Source: Flavobacterium sp. UBA7663
Lineage (GTDB): Bacteria; Bacteroidota; Bacteroidia; Flavobacteriales; Flavobacteriaceae
Direction of reading: 5' to 3'
Assembly (NCBI RefSeq): GCF_002483315.1
Contig: NZ_DLHR01000010.1
Coordinates: 1 to 64,000 of the forward strand
Length of the DNA: 64,000 nt
Part shown: piece by piece, positions 9,185-18,677 of the stretch
How the letters are laid out: each line of letters starts with the position of its first letter
How positions within the stretch are numbered: the stretch's first letter is position 1
The notes under the pieces: model-generated
What the model was told of the DNA's origin: nothing
Seen by the model: the letters and a program-made list of their open reading frames with translations, nothing else
The model's database searches: none
Translations under genes and position numbers: made by a program

Positions 9185-10067
9185 AGTATTTGTATTAGTA
9201 GTTTTCTTATTTTCATTAGTGAATGTGTTTTCGCAGGAGCTAAATGCTACTGTTTCAGTAAATTTTCAACAGGTAGCTAATGGAAATCCTCAATTATTTA
9301 AAAATTTAGAAACTCAGGTTAAAGAATTTTTAAATACAACTAAATGGACTACGAAAGAATACTCTGATGTAGAAAAAATTGAATGTAATTTTTTTATAAA
9401 TGTAAACTCTTTTGGTTCAAATAATTTTGAAGCTACTCTACAAATTCAGTCTTCAAGACCTGTTCATAATTCCACTTTGTCTTCACCTATTTTAAATATA
9501 AATGATAAAAATTTTTCATTTCGATTTATCGAATTTGAAAATTTAATTTATGATCCAAACACCTTTAACTCGAATTTGGTTTCTGTTTTGGCGTTCTATT
9601 CTAATTTAATAATCGGATTAGACCAAGATACTTTTTCTGAATTTGGCGGCTCTGAATACTACCAAATAGCTTCAAATATCGTTAATGTAGCTCAAACAAG
9701 TGGATTCAAAGGATGGAATCAATCGGAAGGAAACAATAATAATCGTAATTTTTTAATTTCGGATATTTTATCAAACACTTTTGCTCCATTTAGACAATCA
9801 CTTTATCAATACCACAGATTGGGAATGGATTTAATGTCGGAAGATGTAAAAAAAGGTAAAGAAGGAGTTGTTAAAGGCATTAACACCTTAGCAGAAGTGC
9901 AAAAAATACGACCAAATGCTTTGTTAACCCGAACTTTTTTTGATGCAAAAACTGATGAAATTGTTTCTATTTTTAGTGGTGGACCAAGAGTTGAAGTGGC
10001 CTCTTTAGTAGAAACTTTAAATAGAATTTCTCCATTGAATTCTCAAAAGTGGAGTAAAATTAAATAA
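9174..10067 (+). CDS. DUF4835 family exported protein
   Basis: This 297-residue protein has a signal peptide (hydrophobic stretch ending NVFSQ) and matches DUF4835, a Bacteroidota family nearly always found between coaBC and recN. I have seen the name PorD, a type IX secretion component, applied to this family, but I hold that loosely. The mature protein is Asn- and Phe-rich, with strands such as LNATVSVNFQQV, and has no catalytic motif. The start overlaps the end of coaBC, which suggests coupled translation. Confidence 0.85.
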   Translation: MMRKVFVLVVFLFSLVNVFSQELNATVSVNFQQVANGNPQLFKNLETQVKEFLNTTKWTTKEYSDVEKIECNFFINVNSFGSNNFEATLQIQSSRPVHNSTLSSPILNINDKNFSFRFIEFENLIYDPNTFNSNLVSVLAFYSNLIIGLDQDTFSEFGGSEYYQIASNIVNVAQTSGFKGWNQSEGNNNNRNFLISDILSNTFAPFRQSLYQYHRLGMDLMSEDVKKGKEGVVKGINTLAEVQKIRPNALLTRTFFDAKTDEIVSIFSGGPRVEVASLVETLNRISPLNSQKWSKIK

Positions 10068-10089
10068 TACTTTATATACTTTATTATTT

Positions 10090-11742
10090 ATGTTACTTTC
10101 GCTATCCATAAAAAATTATGCGTTAATCGAATCGCTTGAAACTGATTTTTCCAATCAGTTTTCTGTTATTACAGGAGAAACTGGAGCAGGAAAATCGATA
10201 CTTTTAGGTGCTTTAGGTTTGGTTTTAGGCAATAGAGCCGATTTGACTTCATTGAAAGATAAAGAGCAAAAATGTATTATTGAAGCACAATTTGCTATCT
10301 CTAATTATAATCTTCAGTCTTTTTTTGATGAAAATGATATGGATTATGAAGATAAAACCATTATTAGAAGAGAAATTTTACCATCAGGAAAATCGCGTGC
10401 TTTTGTAAACGATAGTCCTGTAAATCTTCAAGAATTACAAGAATTAGGCGCAATGTTGTTAGATATTCATTCTCAACACCAAACGCGCGAACTTACCGAA
10501 GAAAATTATCAAATTGATATTTTAGATGCCGTTGCTAATAACGGAAATAATGTAATTTCGTATAAAAATGCTTTATTTGATTTCAAATCAACTCAAAAAG
10601 AGTTAAAGCAATTGATTTCAGAGAAAGAAGCTTTGGTTAAGGAATATGAATACAATTCGTATTTATTGAACGAACTTTTAGCTGCCAATTTAGTTGATGG
10701 AGAACAAGAAGAGTTAGAACAAGAATTGGAGCAATTAAGTAATGTTGAGTTCATAAAAGAAAATTTTGAAAGAATCTTAGCCATTGCAAACGAAGAACAA
10801 GTAGGTGCTTTAATGAATTTAAAAGAAATTAAGGCTTCGCTTCTAAAAGTGGCTGGATTTTCAAGTCAAAATGCACAATTGTTAGAGAGATTGACAAGTA
10901 GTTTACTGGAAATTGAAGATATTATTTCTGAATGTGAGCAAAATAACGAAAAGATTTTAGCCAATCCTGAACGATTAGAATTGGTTAATACAAAATTACA
11001 ATCGATTTATAATTTACAGAAAAAACATCAAGTACAAACTATTGCTGAATTACTTACAATTCAAAATGAATTGGATGCAAAAGTCATTCGTGTGGATGAT
11101 TTGGATGGTGCAATAAATAAATTAGAGGCAGCATTAAATAGTCAACAGACTAAAGTTGATGGAATAGCAAAGACCGTTTTTGAAAACAGAATGAAAACAG
11201 CTCCAATCTTAATTGAAAAAATAAGAGCTATTTTATCACAATTAGGAATGGTAGAAGCAAATTTTCAAATTGAAATTAACCACACAGATTCATATTATCC
11301 AAAAGGAAAAGACGAAGTGATTTTACTATTTTCAGCAAATAAAGGAACTAGTTTTGGATTGTTAAAAAAAGTAGCTTCTGGAGGAGAAATGTCGCGTATT
11401 ATGTTGGCGATAAAAGCTATTTTAGCCAATTATTCTAAATTACCAACTATTATCTTTGATGAAATTGACACTGGTGTTTCGGGAGAAATTGCAATAAAAA
11501 TGGGAGAAATTATGAAAGAAATGAGTACTACGATGCAAGTATTTGCAATTACTCATCTTCCACAAATTGCTGCTAAAGGAAATTCACACTATAAAGTATC
11601 AAAACGAAATCAAGGTGATACTACGATTTCAGAGTTATATCTGCTGAGTCCAGAAGAAAGAATTCAACAAATTGCTGAAATGTTATCGGGTAAAGACATA
11701 ACTGATTCAGCTTTACAACATGCAAAAGCTTTGCTTAATTAA
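10090..11742 (+). CDS. recN: DNA repair protein RecN
   Basis: RecN is an SMC-like ATPase that tethers DNA at double-strand breaks. The 550 residues show Walker A GETGAGKS (about 30-37), two long coiled-coil stretches (about 150-360), the signature segment KKVASGGEMSRIMLAIK and Walker B TIIFDEIDTGVSG, followed by the ITHLPQIAAKG switch region. Length and motifs are complete. It is the last gene of the run beginning at bamD. Confidence 0.97.
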   Translation: MLLSLSIKNYALIESLETDFSNQFSVITGETGAGKSILLGALGLVLGNRADLTSLKDKEQKCIIEAQFAISNYNLQSFFDENDMDYEDKTIIRREILPSGKSRAFVNDSPVNLQELQELGAMLLDIHSQHQTRELTEENYQIDILDAVANNGNNVISYKNALFDFKSTQKELKQLISEKEALVKEYEYNSYLLNELLAANLVDGEQEELEQELEQLSNVEFIKENFERILAIANEEQVGALMNLKEIKASLLKVAGFSSQNAQLLERLTSSLLEIEDIISECEQNNEKILANPERLELVNTKLQSIYNLQKKHQVQTIAELLTIQNELDAKVIRVDDLDGAINKLEAALNSQQTKVDGIAKTVFENRMKTAPILIEKIRAILSQLGMVEANFQIEINHTDSYYPKGKDEVILLFSANKGTSFGLLKKVASGGEMSRIMLAIKAILANYSKLPTIIFDEIDTGVSGEIAIKMGEIMKEMSTTMQVFAITHLPQIAAKGNSHYKVSKRNQGDTTISELYLLSPEERIQQIAEMLSGKDITDSALQHAKALLN

Positions 11743-11760
11743 TTTTTTAAAGTACTTTTG
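11730..11760 (+). promoter_or_regulatory. Promoter of fabV
   Basis: TTTG (11730-11733), a 19-bp spacer and TACTTTTG (11753-11760) fit the Bacteroidota consensus exactly. The upstream element lies within the last codons of recN. The leader to the fabV ATG is about 38 nt. Confidence 0.8.
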
Positions 11761-11804
11761 TTATAGAAATTAAACGACAACAAACCAATATAAAAAAGAA
11801 TAAG

Positions 11805-12995
11805 ATGATTATAGAACCAAGAATGCGAGGATTTATTTGTTTGACAGCACATCCAAAAGGTTGCGAACAAAATGTAAAAAATCAAATTGAATATGTAAAA
11901 TCTAAAGGAAAAATAAACGGACCTAAAAGAGTATTAGTAATTGGTGCTTCTACTGGATTTGGTTTAGCTTCAAGAATTACAAGTGCATTTGGTTCTGATG
12001 CTGCTACAATTGGTGTCTTTTTTGAAAAAGCACCATCTGAAGGAAAAACAGCATCTCCAGGTTGGTACAACTCTGCAGCCTTTGAAGTAGAAGCTGAAAA
12101 AGCAGGATTGTATGCTAAAAGCATTAATGGTGACGCATTCTCTAACGAAGTAAAACAACAAACAATCGATATGATTAAAGCCGATTTAGGTCAGATTGAT
12201 TTAATTATTTATAGTTTAGCTTCACCTGTTCGTCAACACCCAATTACTGGTGTTTTACATCGTTCTACTTTAAAGCCAATTGGGTCAACTTTTACAAATA
12301 AAACTGTTGATTTCCACACTGGAAATGTAACTCAGGTTTCAATTGAACCAGCCAATCAAGAAGATATTGATAACACTGTTGTGGTTATGGGTGGAGAAGA
12401 TTGGTCAATGTGGATAGATGCAATGAAAAACGCAGGTGTTTTAGCAGAAGGAGCAACTACAATTGCTTATTCTTACATAGGACCTGAAGTTACAGAAGCG
12501 GTTTATAGAAAAGGAACTATCGGAAGAGCAAAAGATCATTTAGAAGCAACTGCTTTCGAAATTACAGAGAAGTTAAAAGACTTAAACGGAAAAGGTTACG
12601 TTTCAGTTAATAAAGCGTTAGTAACACAAGCAAGTTCGGCTATTCCAGTTATTCCATTATACATTTCATTATTATATAAAATTATGAAAGCAGAAGGAAT
12701 TCACGAAGGATGTATCGAGCAAATTCAACGTTTGTATGCTGATAGATTATATACAGGAAATGCAGTTCCAACAGATGATAAAGGAAGAATTCGTATTGAT
12801 GATTGGGAAATGAGAGATGATGTACAAGAAAGAATTGCTAAACTATGGTTAGAATCAACTACAGAATCTTTAGTTGAATTAGGTGATTTAGCTGGATATA
12901 AACAAGATTTCTTAAATTTATTCGGTTTTGGCTTTGATGGAGTTGATTATCTGGCAGATACTAACGAAATGGTAATGGTGCCAAGTATTAAATAA
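11805..12995 (+). CDS. fabV: Enoyl-ACP reductase FabV
   Basis: FabV reduces trans-2-enoyl-ACP with NADH in the last step of each fatty acid elongation round, and is resistant to triclosan in the species tested. The 396-residue length is typical. The Rossmann start reads KRVLVIGASTGFGLASRI (about 41-58), with YSLASPVR near 140 and the defining Tyr-X8-Lys active site in YRKGTIGRAK (about 229-238). It has its own promoter and a terminator. No FabI is seen nearby. Confidence 0.97.
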   Translation: MIIEPRMRGFICLTAHPKGCEQNVKNQIEYVKSKGKINGPKRVLVIGASTGFGLASRITSAFGSDAATIGVFFEKAPSEGKTASPGWYNSAAFEVEAEKAGLYAKSINGDAFSNEVKQQTIDMIKADLGQIDLIIYSLASPVRQHPITGVLHRSTLKPIGSTFTNKTVDFHTGNVTQVSIEPANQEDIDNTVVVMGGEDWSMWIDAMKNAGVLAEGATTIAYSYIGPEVTEAVYRKGTIGRAKDHLEATAFEITEKLKDLNGKGYVSVNKALVTQASSAIPVIPLYISLLYKIMKAEGIHEGCIEQIQRLYADRLYTGNAVPTDDKGRIRIDDWEMRDDVQERIAKLWLESTTESLVELGDLAGYKQDFLNLFGFGFDGVDYLADTNEMVMVPSIK

Positions 12996-13022
12996 TAACA
13001 CATTTCGCATAAAAAATGTTAT

Positions 13023-13055
13023 AAAACCCTAATTAAATTAGGGTTTTGTGTTTTT
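13023..13055 (+). terminator. Terminator of fabV
   Basis: A perfect 10-bp stem (13023-13032 with 13038-13047) and a TTAAA loop are followed by a T-rich run. Confidence 0.82.
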
Positions 13056-13141
13056 TATCGATTTTTTTTGTTTTTCATCGATATTCTTGCTTGATTTTTG
13101 TTTTGAAATTTATTTTAACTTTTGGAGTATTATTAAATCGT

Positions 13142-13149
13142 TAAATTTG
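13142..13149 (+). promoter_or_regulatory. Promoter -7 element (TAAATTTG) of the T9SS cargo gene
   Basis: This is an exact TAnnTTTG match. A TTTG at 13121-13124 lies 17 bp upstream, slightly closer than usual. The ATG is at 13181. Confidence 0.65.
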
Positions 13150-13180
13150 CTTTTATATAACACAAAAAAAACAGTATTTC

Positions 13181-16100
13181 ATGAAAAAAATTACCTTATG
13201 GTTATTTGCTCTTTTAACCTGTTGGCAAGTAAATGCACAAACGTGTAGCCAAACTTTTACTGCAACAGGACAGGACGATGACCCAACAGTCTTAACAATT
13301 AATGCGGCAGACATAACTTGTTATGGTGCTAATCCATTAACAAGTTTGAAATTAATAAACCCAGCAGGAAGTTTAACTTCTGGTTTTTGTACTGCTGATG
13401 GTTCGAGTTGGTTTGGCTTTGATTTATCTGTTGATGGAGGTCCAATCATTACAGGTTGTGCAGCAGCTTTTAATAATTTGGACATCACAGGATTTACTAC
13501 GCTTACCATTACTTCACATGATGATGATGTTTGGTCTGATGCAGTAACTATTACAATAGGTGTTGAAGCTACTTTTGTTCCTTTAACTCCACCTTCATGC
13601 GTGGCAGTTTCCTCTCCTTTAAATGGAGCAATTAATGTAAGTTCTACTATAGTTTCATGGCCAGCGGCGGCGGGTGGTGCAACAGGTTATAGAATAAGTG
13701 TTGGATCTTCATCAGGAGCAACAGATGTTTTAAATAATTTTGATGTTGGTAATGTACTTTCTTACTCATTAACTGGTTTAGTAGGTGGTTCAACTTATTA
13801 TGTTACTGTTTTTCCTTATAATGTTAATGGAGCAGCAACAGGATGTGTTGAAAGTAATTTTACAACATGTGATGTTTTTACAGTACCTTTCTTAGAAACT
13901 TTTGATTCGACTTCTTCTTCAGAATCTTGTTGGTCAGTTTTAAACGTAAATGGAGATGGAGATACGTGGAATACGAGTTATGCTAATACACCAATTACAG
14001 GTGATGAATCAGCAAATATATACACTGACTTCAATGGTGGGGTAAATGATGATTGGTTAATTTCTCCTAGAATTACTTTAACTGGTAATCAAAGATTAGT
14101 TTTCAAATATAAAGTTCAAAGTGAGTTTGAACCAAATGATTTTAGAGTAATGTTGTCAACAACAGGAAATGCTCCTGCTAATTTTACTATCGAATTAGCA
14201 TCTTTAGCAAGTTATTCTAATACGGCACCTGAAACTATGGCTTTAGATTTGAGTGGAGTTTCTGGTGATGTTTATTTTGCTTGGCACGTACCTTCTGGAG
14301 GTCTTGATGGATGGAGAATTTATATTGATGATGTAGTAGTTGAAGATATTCCTGCTGTTGCTCCAAACTGTGTAGCCATTACTTCACCAGCAAATAATGC
14401 AGTTAATGTAATGAATTCAAACGTAACATGGGCTAGTGATTTAGATGCTACTGGTTATTACATTAGCGTAGGGACTTCATCTGGAGCTACTGATATTTTA
14501 AATAATTTTGACGTGGGTAATGTTTTATCATATTCATTTCCAACAGATGCTGGATCAACTTATTTTGTAACTGTTTTCCCTTATAATGCATTTGGACAAG
14601 CTGCAGGTTGTACGGAAATTAATTTTACTACTTGTGACGCTTTAGCTGTACCTCATTTAGAGCAATTTGATACGTTCTTACCAAGTTGTTGGCAAGAAGC
14701 TGATGGTGGTGACTTAACTACAGGACCAGCTACATTTGGAGATTCTAGTTGGGCTGCTGATGGTTTTGCAAATGCAGGTGGAACTGGAGCAGTTAAAATT
14801 AATATTGATTTTACAGGAGATAATGATTGGGTTATTTCTCCAGTTGTTAACATCCCAGCAACAGGTTACGAATTAAAATTTGATGCAGCGGTTACTCAAT
14901 GGAATGGAACAGTAGCTCCAACAACTCCGTGGGAAGCTGATGACTTTGTTGAAGTATTAGTATCAACATCTGGTTTAAATAACTGGACAGTTTTATATAC
15001 TTATAACAATACAAATGTTCCAGCACCAACTGGATCATCAAATGTTATTGATCTTGACTCTTATGCAGGTGATGATGTTCGTTTTGCTTTTAGAGGTGTA
15101 GAAGGTGCTGCTGATGGTGGTGCGGATGTTGATTTCTTTATTGATAATTTTGAAGTTAGATTAACTCCTGCTTCAGCGCCAGTTTGTGCGACAAATGTTG
15201 TAGCAACACCAAATCCAACTTGTGGTAATTTTGCTAACGCTATTACATGGGATGCAGTTGCAGGTGCAGATGGTTACAATATAACTATTGGTACAACTTC
15301 TGGTGGAACTGAAATTGCTAATAATGTTAATTTAGGAAACGTATTAACTTACTCTTTTAGTGGTAATGCTAATACAATGTATTATTTTACAATTTCTCCA
15401 TATAATGGTGTTGGTCCTGCTATAGGTTGTTCAGAAGTATCATTTACAACAAGCTTAAATGGATGTTATTGTATTCCTACTTACACAAATGGTGGAGGTG
15501 GAGATAACATTACAAACGTAGTAGTTGGCTCTTGGTCAAACGCTTCAACAGGTAATGTTTTACCATATTATGAAGATTTTACTTCACAACAACCAGCTCC
15601 GATAGCTATTCCTACATTAACTGCTGGATTAAATTCAACAGTTGCGGTAACAATGGGTACAGATGGAACTCAATATAGTAGAGTTTGGATTGATTTTAAT
15701 CAAAATTTAACTTTTGAGCCTTCAGAATCATTCTCTTTAGGAACTAGTGCAGGTGGTAGTGGAACTGCTAATATTATCGTTAATGTTCCTTCTGGAGCAA
15801 CTTTAGGAGTTACAAGAATGAGAATTAGAGGTGGAGATGATGCTGCAATTTTGGATACACAAGCTTGTGGCGCTTCTTCAAGCACATATGGTCAAACAGA
15901 AGATTATTTAGTAAATATATTGCCAACACCAGCTTGTTTACCACCTACATCTTTAAACGCGACAACTACTTCATCTTCAGCTAATTTAGGTTGGACAGAA
16001 GCAGGGACTGCAACATTGTGGGATGTAGAATGGGGAACTTTTGGATTTACTCCAACAGGAACTCCAACGATTGTTAATGCTACTAATACTCAAGGAATTT

Positions 16101-16939
16101 CATCATTAAGTCCAAATACTACTTATAGTTTTTATGTAAGAGCTAATTGTGGTGCGGGTGGTTATAGTACTTGGTCTGGACCATTTAGTTTTACAACTTC
16201 ATGTGTTGCTGATAATGTACCTTATACTCAGAATTTTGAATCAGCAACTGTTCCAGGTTTACCTTCTTGTACAACTCAACAAAATGTTGGTACAGGTAAT
16301 CTTTGGACTGTTCAAAATAATCCTGGATACGGATTTACTACTAATGCTTTACGTTATGCTTGGAATAGTTCTAATGCTGCTAATGTTTGGTTCTATACAA
16401 ATGGAATTAATTTAGTAGGTGGAACTACTTATAGAATTACTTATGATTACGGTGGAACTGGAACTTTTTTCCCAGAAAGATTAAAAGTTTCTTATGGTAA
16501 TTCGGCTAATGATGCTGCGATGACAACATTATTAGCAGACCACTCAAATGTAACAAGTGCAACTCCTGTTAATAATATTGTTGATTTTACACCTGGAACA
16601 TCAGGAGTTTATTATTTTGGATTTAATGCTTATTCAGTTGCAGATCAATTCTATTTATTTGTAGATAATATTGTAGTTGATATAGCATTATCTAATGCTG
16701 ATTTCGATAATTCTAATTTCATAGCATATCCAAATCCAGTTAGAGATATTTTAAATATTTCTTATACATCTGAAATCTCTTCTGTAAGAGTTATCAATAT
16801 GTTAGGTCAAGAAGTAATTTCAAGAAATATTAATGCAACTTCAACTCAGGTTGATATGTCTGAATTAAGTGCTGGCACTTACATTGTGAATGTAACAGTA
16901 GGTGACTCAGTTAAAACTTTAAAAGTTGTTAAACAATAA
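13181..16939 (+). CDS. Large secreted T9SS cargo protein with FN3, choice-of-anchor J and GEVED domains
   Basis: This 1252-residue exported protein has a signal peptide ending VNAQ. Domains by eye: an N-terminal beta domain; FN3-like repeats at about 139-229, 397-485, 669-758 and 919-1007; choice-of-anchor J (MAM-like) domains at about 235-390 and 490-663, with a third related one at 1013-1167; and a GEVED domain at about 761-914 ending in TEDYLVNI. The last 75 residues (IAYPNPVRDILNI to TYIVNVTVGD) are a type A sorting tail for type IX secretion and surface attachment. FN3 repeats 1 and 2 are nearly identical over about 20 residues. It is probably an adhesin or cell-surface protein. No catalytic domain is seen. 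Confidence 0.93.
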   Translation: MKKITLWLFALLTCWQVNAQTCSQTFTATGQDDDPTVLTINAADITCYGANPLTSLKLINPAGSLTSGFCTADGSSWFGFDLSVDGGPIITGCAAAFNNLDITGFTTLTITSHDDDVWSDAVTITIGVEATFVPLTPPSCVAVSSPLNGAINVSSTIVSWPAAAGGATGYRISVGSSSGATDVLNNFDVGNVLSYSLTGLVGGSTYYVTVFPYNVNGAATGCVESNFTTCDVFTVPFLETFDSTSSSESCWSVLNVNGDGDTWNTSYANTPITGDESANIYTDFNGGVNDDWLISPRITLTGNQRLVFKYKVQSEFEPNDFRVMLSTTGNAPANFTIELASLASYSNTAPETMALDLSGVSGDVYFAWHVPSGGLDGWRIYIDDVVVEDIPAVAPNCVAITSPANNAVNVMNSNVTWASDLDATGYYISVGTSSGATDILNNFDVGNVLSYSFPTDAGSTYFVTVFPYNAFGQAAGCTEINFTTCDALAVPHLEQFDTFLPSCWQEADGGDLTTGPATFGDSSWAADGFANAGGTGAVKINIDFTGDNDWVISPVVNIPATGYELKFDAAVTQWNGTVAPTTPWEADDFVEVLVSTSGLNNWTVLYTYNNTNVPAPTGSSNVIDLDSYAGDDVRFAFRGVEGAADGGADVDFFIDNFEVRLTPASAPVCATNVVATPNPTCGNFANAITWDAVAGADGYNITIGTTSGGTEIANNVNLGNVLTYSFSGNANTMYYFTISPYNGVGPAIGCSEVSFTTSLNGCYCIPTYTNGGGGDNITNVVVGSWSNASTGNVLPYYEDFTSQQPAPIAIPTLTAGLNSTVAVTMGTDGTQYSRVWIDFNQNLTFEPSESFSLGTSAGGSGTANIIVNVPSGATLGVTRMRIRGGDDAAILDTQACGASSSTYGQTEDYLVNILPTPACLPPTSLNATTTSSSANLGWTEAGTATLWDVEWGTFGFTPTGTPTIVNATNTQGISSLSPNTTYSFYVRANCGAGGYSTWSGPFSFTTSCVADNVPYTQNFESATVPGLPSCTTQQNVGTGNLWTVQNNPGYGFTTNALRYAWNSSNAANVWFYTNGINLVGGTTYRITYDYGGTGTFFPERLKVSYGNSANDAAMTTLLADHSNVTSATPVNNIVDFTPGTSGVYYFGFNAYSVADQFYLFVDNIVVDIALSNADFDNSNFIAYPNPVRDILNISYTSEISSVRVINMLGQEVISRNINATSTQVDMSELSAGTYIVNVTVGDSVKTLKVVKQ

Positions 16940-16962
16940 ATATTAAATTGAGTTAATGATTA

Positions 16963-16992
16963 AAGTCCCGATTTATTCGGGACTTTTCTTTT
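16963..16992 (+). terminator. Terminator of the T9SS cargo gene
   Basis: A perfect 9-bp stem (16963-16971 with 16977-16985), a 5-nt loop and a T-rich tail. Confidence 0.85.
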
Positions 16993-16995
16993 TAT

Positions 16996-17003
16996 TATAT
17001 TTG
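16996..17003 (+). promoter_or_regulatory. Promoter -7 element (TATATTTG) of the glycosyltransferase-coaE operon
   Basis: An exact consensus match 13 bp before the ATG at 17017, which implies a leader of only a few nucleotides. Confidence 0.65.
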
Positions 17004-17016
17004 CAAAAAAAATTAG

Positions 17017-18015
17017 ATGTATTTTTCGTTTATAGTTCCAGTTTTTAACCGACCAGATGAGATTGATGAATTACTTGAAAGCTTAACTAAGTTTACATCT
17101 ACTATTCCTTTTGAAGTTGTAATTGTAGAAGATGGTTCGACTATTCCTTGTCAGAATATAATAGAAAAGTATACTGATAAATTAACTATTTCCTATTACT
17201 TCAAGCCAAATTCAGGTCCGGGTGATTCTCGAAATTACGGAATGAAAGTAGCCAAAGGTGATTATTTTATCATTTTAGATTCAGATTGTATCATTCCTCA
17301 AGAATATTTAACTCAAGTTCAGCAAAGTTTAGATACAGAATATGTAGATTGTTTTGGTGGACCTGATGCAGCCTTAGATTCATTTTCAGATATCCAAAAA
17401 GCAATTAATTTTACGATGACTTCTTTCTTAACTACTGGTGGAATTAGAGGAGGAAGCGAAAAAGTAGATAAATTTCAACCTCGAAGTTTTAATATGGGAT
17501 TATCCAAAAATGCTTTTGAAGCTTCAAATGGTTTTGGAAATATCCACCCTGGTGAAGATCCTGATTTATCTATTCGATTGTGGAATTTAGGTTTTAAAAC
17601 AAAACTAATTAAAAATGCATTTGTTTATCATAAAAGAAGAATCAGTTGGGAAAAATTCCAAATCCAAGTCAATAAATTTGGAAAAGCACGTCCAATCTTA
17701 AATTCATGGTATCCAGAATATACTAAAATCACATTTTGGTTTCCAAGTCTGTTTTTATTAGGATTTCTATTTTCTGGTTTAGTAGCTTTTTTTAATATCT
17801 ACTTTTTTATCGGTTTGTATGGATTGTACTTTTTTATGCTTTTCATAAATTCACTACTAACCAATAAAAGTCTCAAAATTGCGTTATATTCAGTATGGGC
17901 TGCGGTAATTCAGTTTTATGGTTATGGAAAAGGATTTTTGCTTTCGTACTATAAAGTTGCGATATTAAAACAAGAGCCTCAAAAAGCATTTCCAGAATTG
18001 TTTTTTAAGAAATAA
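17017..18015 (+). CDS. Family 2 glycosyltransferase with C-terminal membrane segments
   Basis: This 332-residue protein has a GT-A fold of family 2: FSFIVPVFNRPDEIDELL at the start, VEDGS near residue 47, GPGDSRNYGMKVAKGDYFIILDSDC (a DxD-like ILDSDC near 90) and a later GEDPDLSIRLW acceptor-loop motif. Two or three membrane helices lie at about 245-305, and the catalytic domain faces the cytoplasm. It probably adds a sugar to a lipid-linked glycan, but the substrate cannot be read from sequence. It is 3 bp from coaE. Confidence 0.9.
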   Translation: MYFSFIVPVFNRPDEIDELLESLTKFTSTIPFEVVIVEDGSTIPCQNIIEKYTDKLTISYYFKPNSGPGDSRNYGMKVAKGDYFIILDSDCIIPQEYLTQVQQSLDTEYVDCFGGPDAALDSFSDIQKAINFTMTSFLTTGGIRGGSEKVDKFQPRSFNMGLSKNAFEASNGFGNIHPGEDPDLSIRLWNLGFKTKLIKNAFVYHKRRISWEKFQIQVNKFGKARPILNSWYPEYTKITFWFPSLFLLGFLFSGLVAFFNIYFFIGLYGLYFFMLFINSLLTNKSLKIALYSVWAAVIQFYGYGKGFLLSYYKVAILKQEPQKAFPELFFKK

Positions 18016-18018
18016 GTC

Positions 18019-18606
18019 ATGACAAAAATTATTGGTTTAACAGGCGGTATTGGAAGTGGAAAATCTACTGTAGCAAATTACATTGCTTCAAAAGGAATTC
18101 CTGTTTACATTGCTGATGATGAAGCCAAAAAAATAATGGAAAATGCAGATGTGAAACAAAGAATTCAAAATTTGTTTGAAGAATCTATTCTTAATGCTGA
18201 TAAAACTTTAAATCGAAAAAAAATAGGCGAACTCGTTTTTACTAATCCAATTAAATTAAAAGAATTAAATGCCATTGTACATCCTGAAGTGCATGATCAT
18301 TTTAAAAATTGGGTCAAGAAACATAAAAAATGCCCTTTTGTAATTAAAGAAGTCGCTATTTTATTTGAAACAGGTGGAAATAAACAATGTGATAAAGTTA
18401 TTTTAATTACTGCTCCAGAAGAACTTAGGATTCAAAGAGTCATGAAACGCGATAATTTAACAAAAAATGATATTTTAGTTAGAATTAACAATCAACTTCC
18501 TGAGTCAAAAAAGAAAGAAATGAGCGATTTTGTCATAGAAAACGTTGATTTAAGCAATACTTTCTTAAAAATCGATGAAATTCTTAAAATATTAGCAAAA
18601 ACATAA
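18019..18606 (+). CDS. coaE: Dephospho-CoA kinase
   Basis: CoaE phosphorylates the ribose 3'-OH of dephospho-CoA in the last step of CoA synthesis. The 195-residue protein has the P-loop GLTGGIGSGKST (about 6-17), a DDEAKK motif, HPEVHDHF and the VAILFETGG segment typical of CoaE, plus a lid region with RVMKRDNL. It is complete. It is probably co-transcribed with the glycosyltransferase. Confidence 0.97.
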   Translation: MTKIIGLTGGIGSGKSTVANYIASKGIPVYIADDEAKKIMENADVKQRIQNLFEESILNADKTLNRKKIGELVFTNPIKLKELNAIVHPEVHDHFKNWVKKHKKCPFVIKEVAILFETGGNKQCDKVILITAPEELRIQRVMKRDNLTKNDILVRINNQLPESKKKEMSDFVIENVDLSNTFLKIDEILKILAKT

Positions 18607-18664
18607 AAAAATGTTCATATGTTAATCTTTGGTTAATGTATTTTAGCAATAAATGTTAAAATGT

Positions 18665-18672
18665 TAAATTTG
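18665..18672 (+). promoter_or_regulatory. Promoter -7 element (TAAATTTG) abutting the histidine kinase start
   Basis: An exact consensus match ends only 5 bp before the ATG at 18678. Transcription starts about 7 nt after this element, so the message may be leaderless. No good -33 TTTG at the usual distance is seen. Confidence 0.5.
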
Positions 18673-18677
18673 TTTCG

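Noticed and set aside
13048..13248. Open frame of 66 codons overlapping the start of the T9SS cargo gene
   Set aside because: It begins in the fabV terminator, is biased to Phe/Leu from T-rich DNA, and overlaps a signal peptide in another frame.
16149..16415. 88-codon open frame inside the T9SS cargo gene
   Set aside because: It lies fully within a well-supported coding region in a different frame and has a composition typical of shadow translation.
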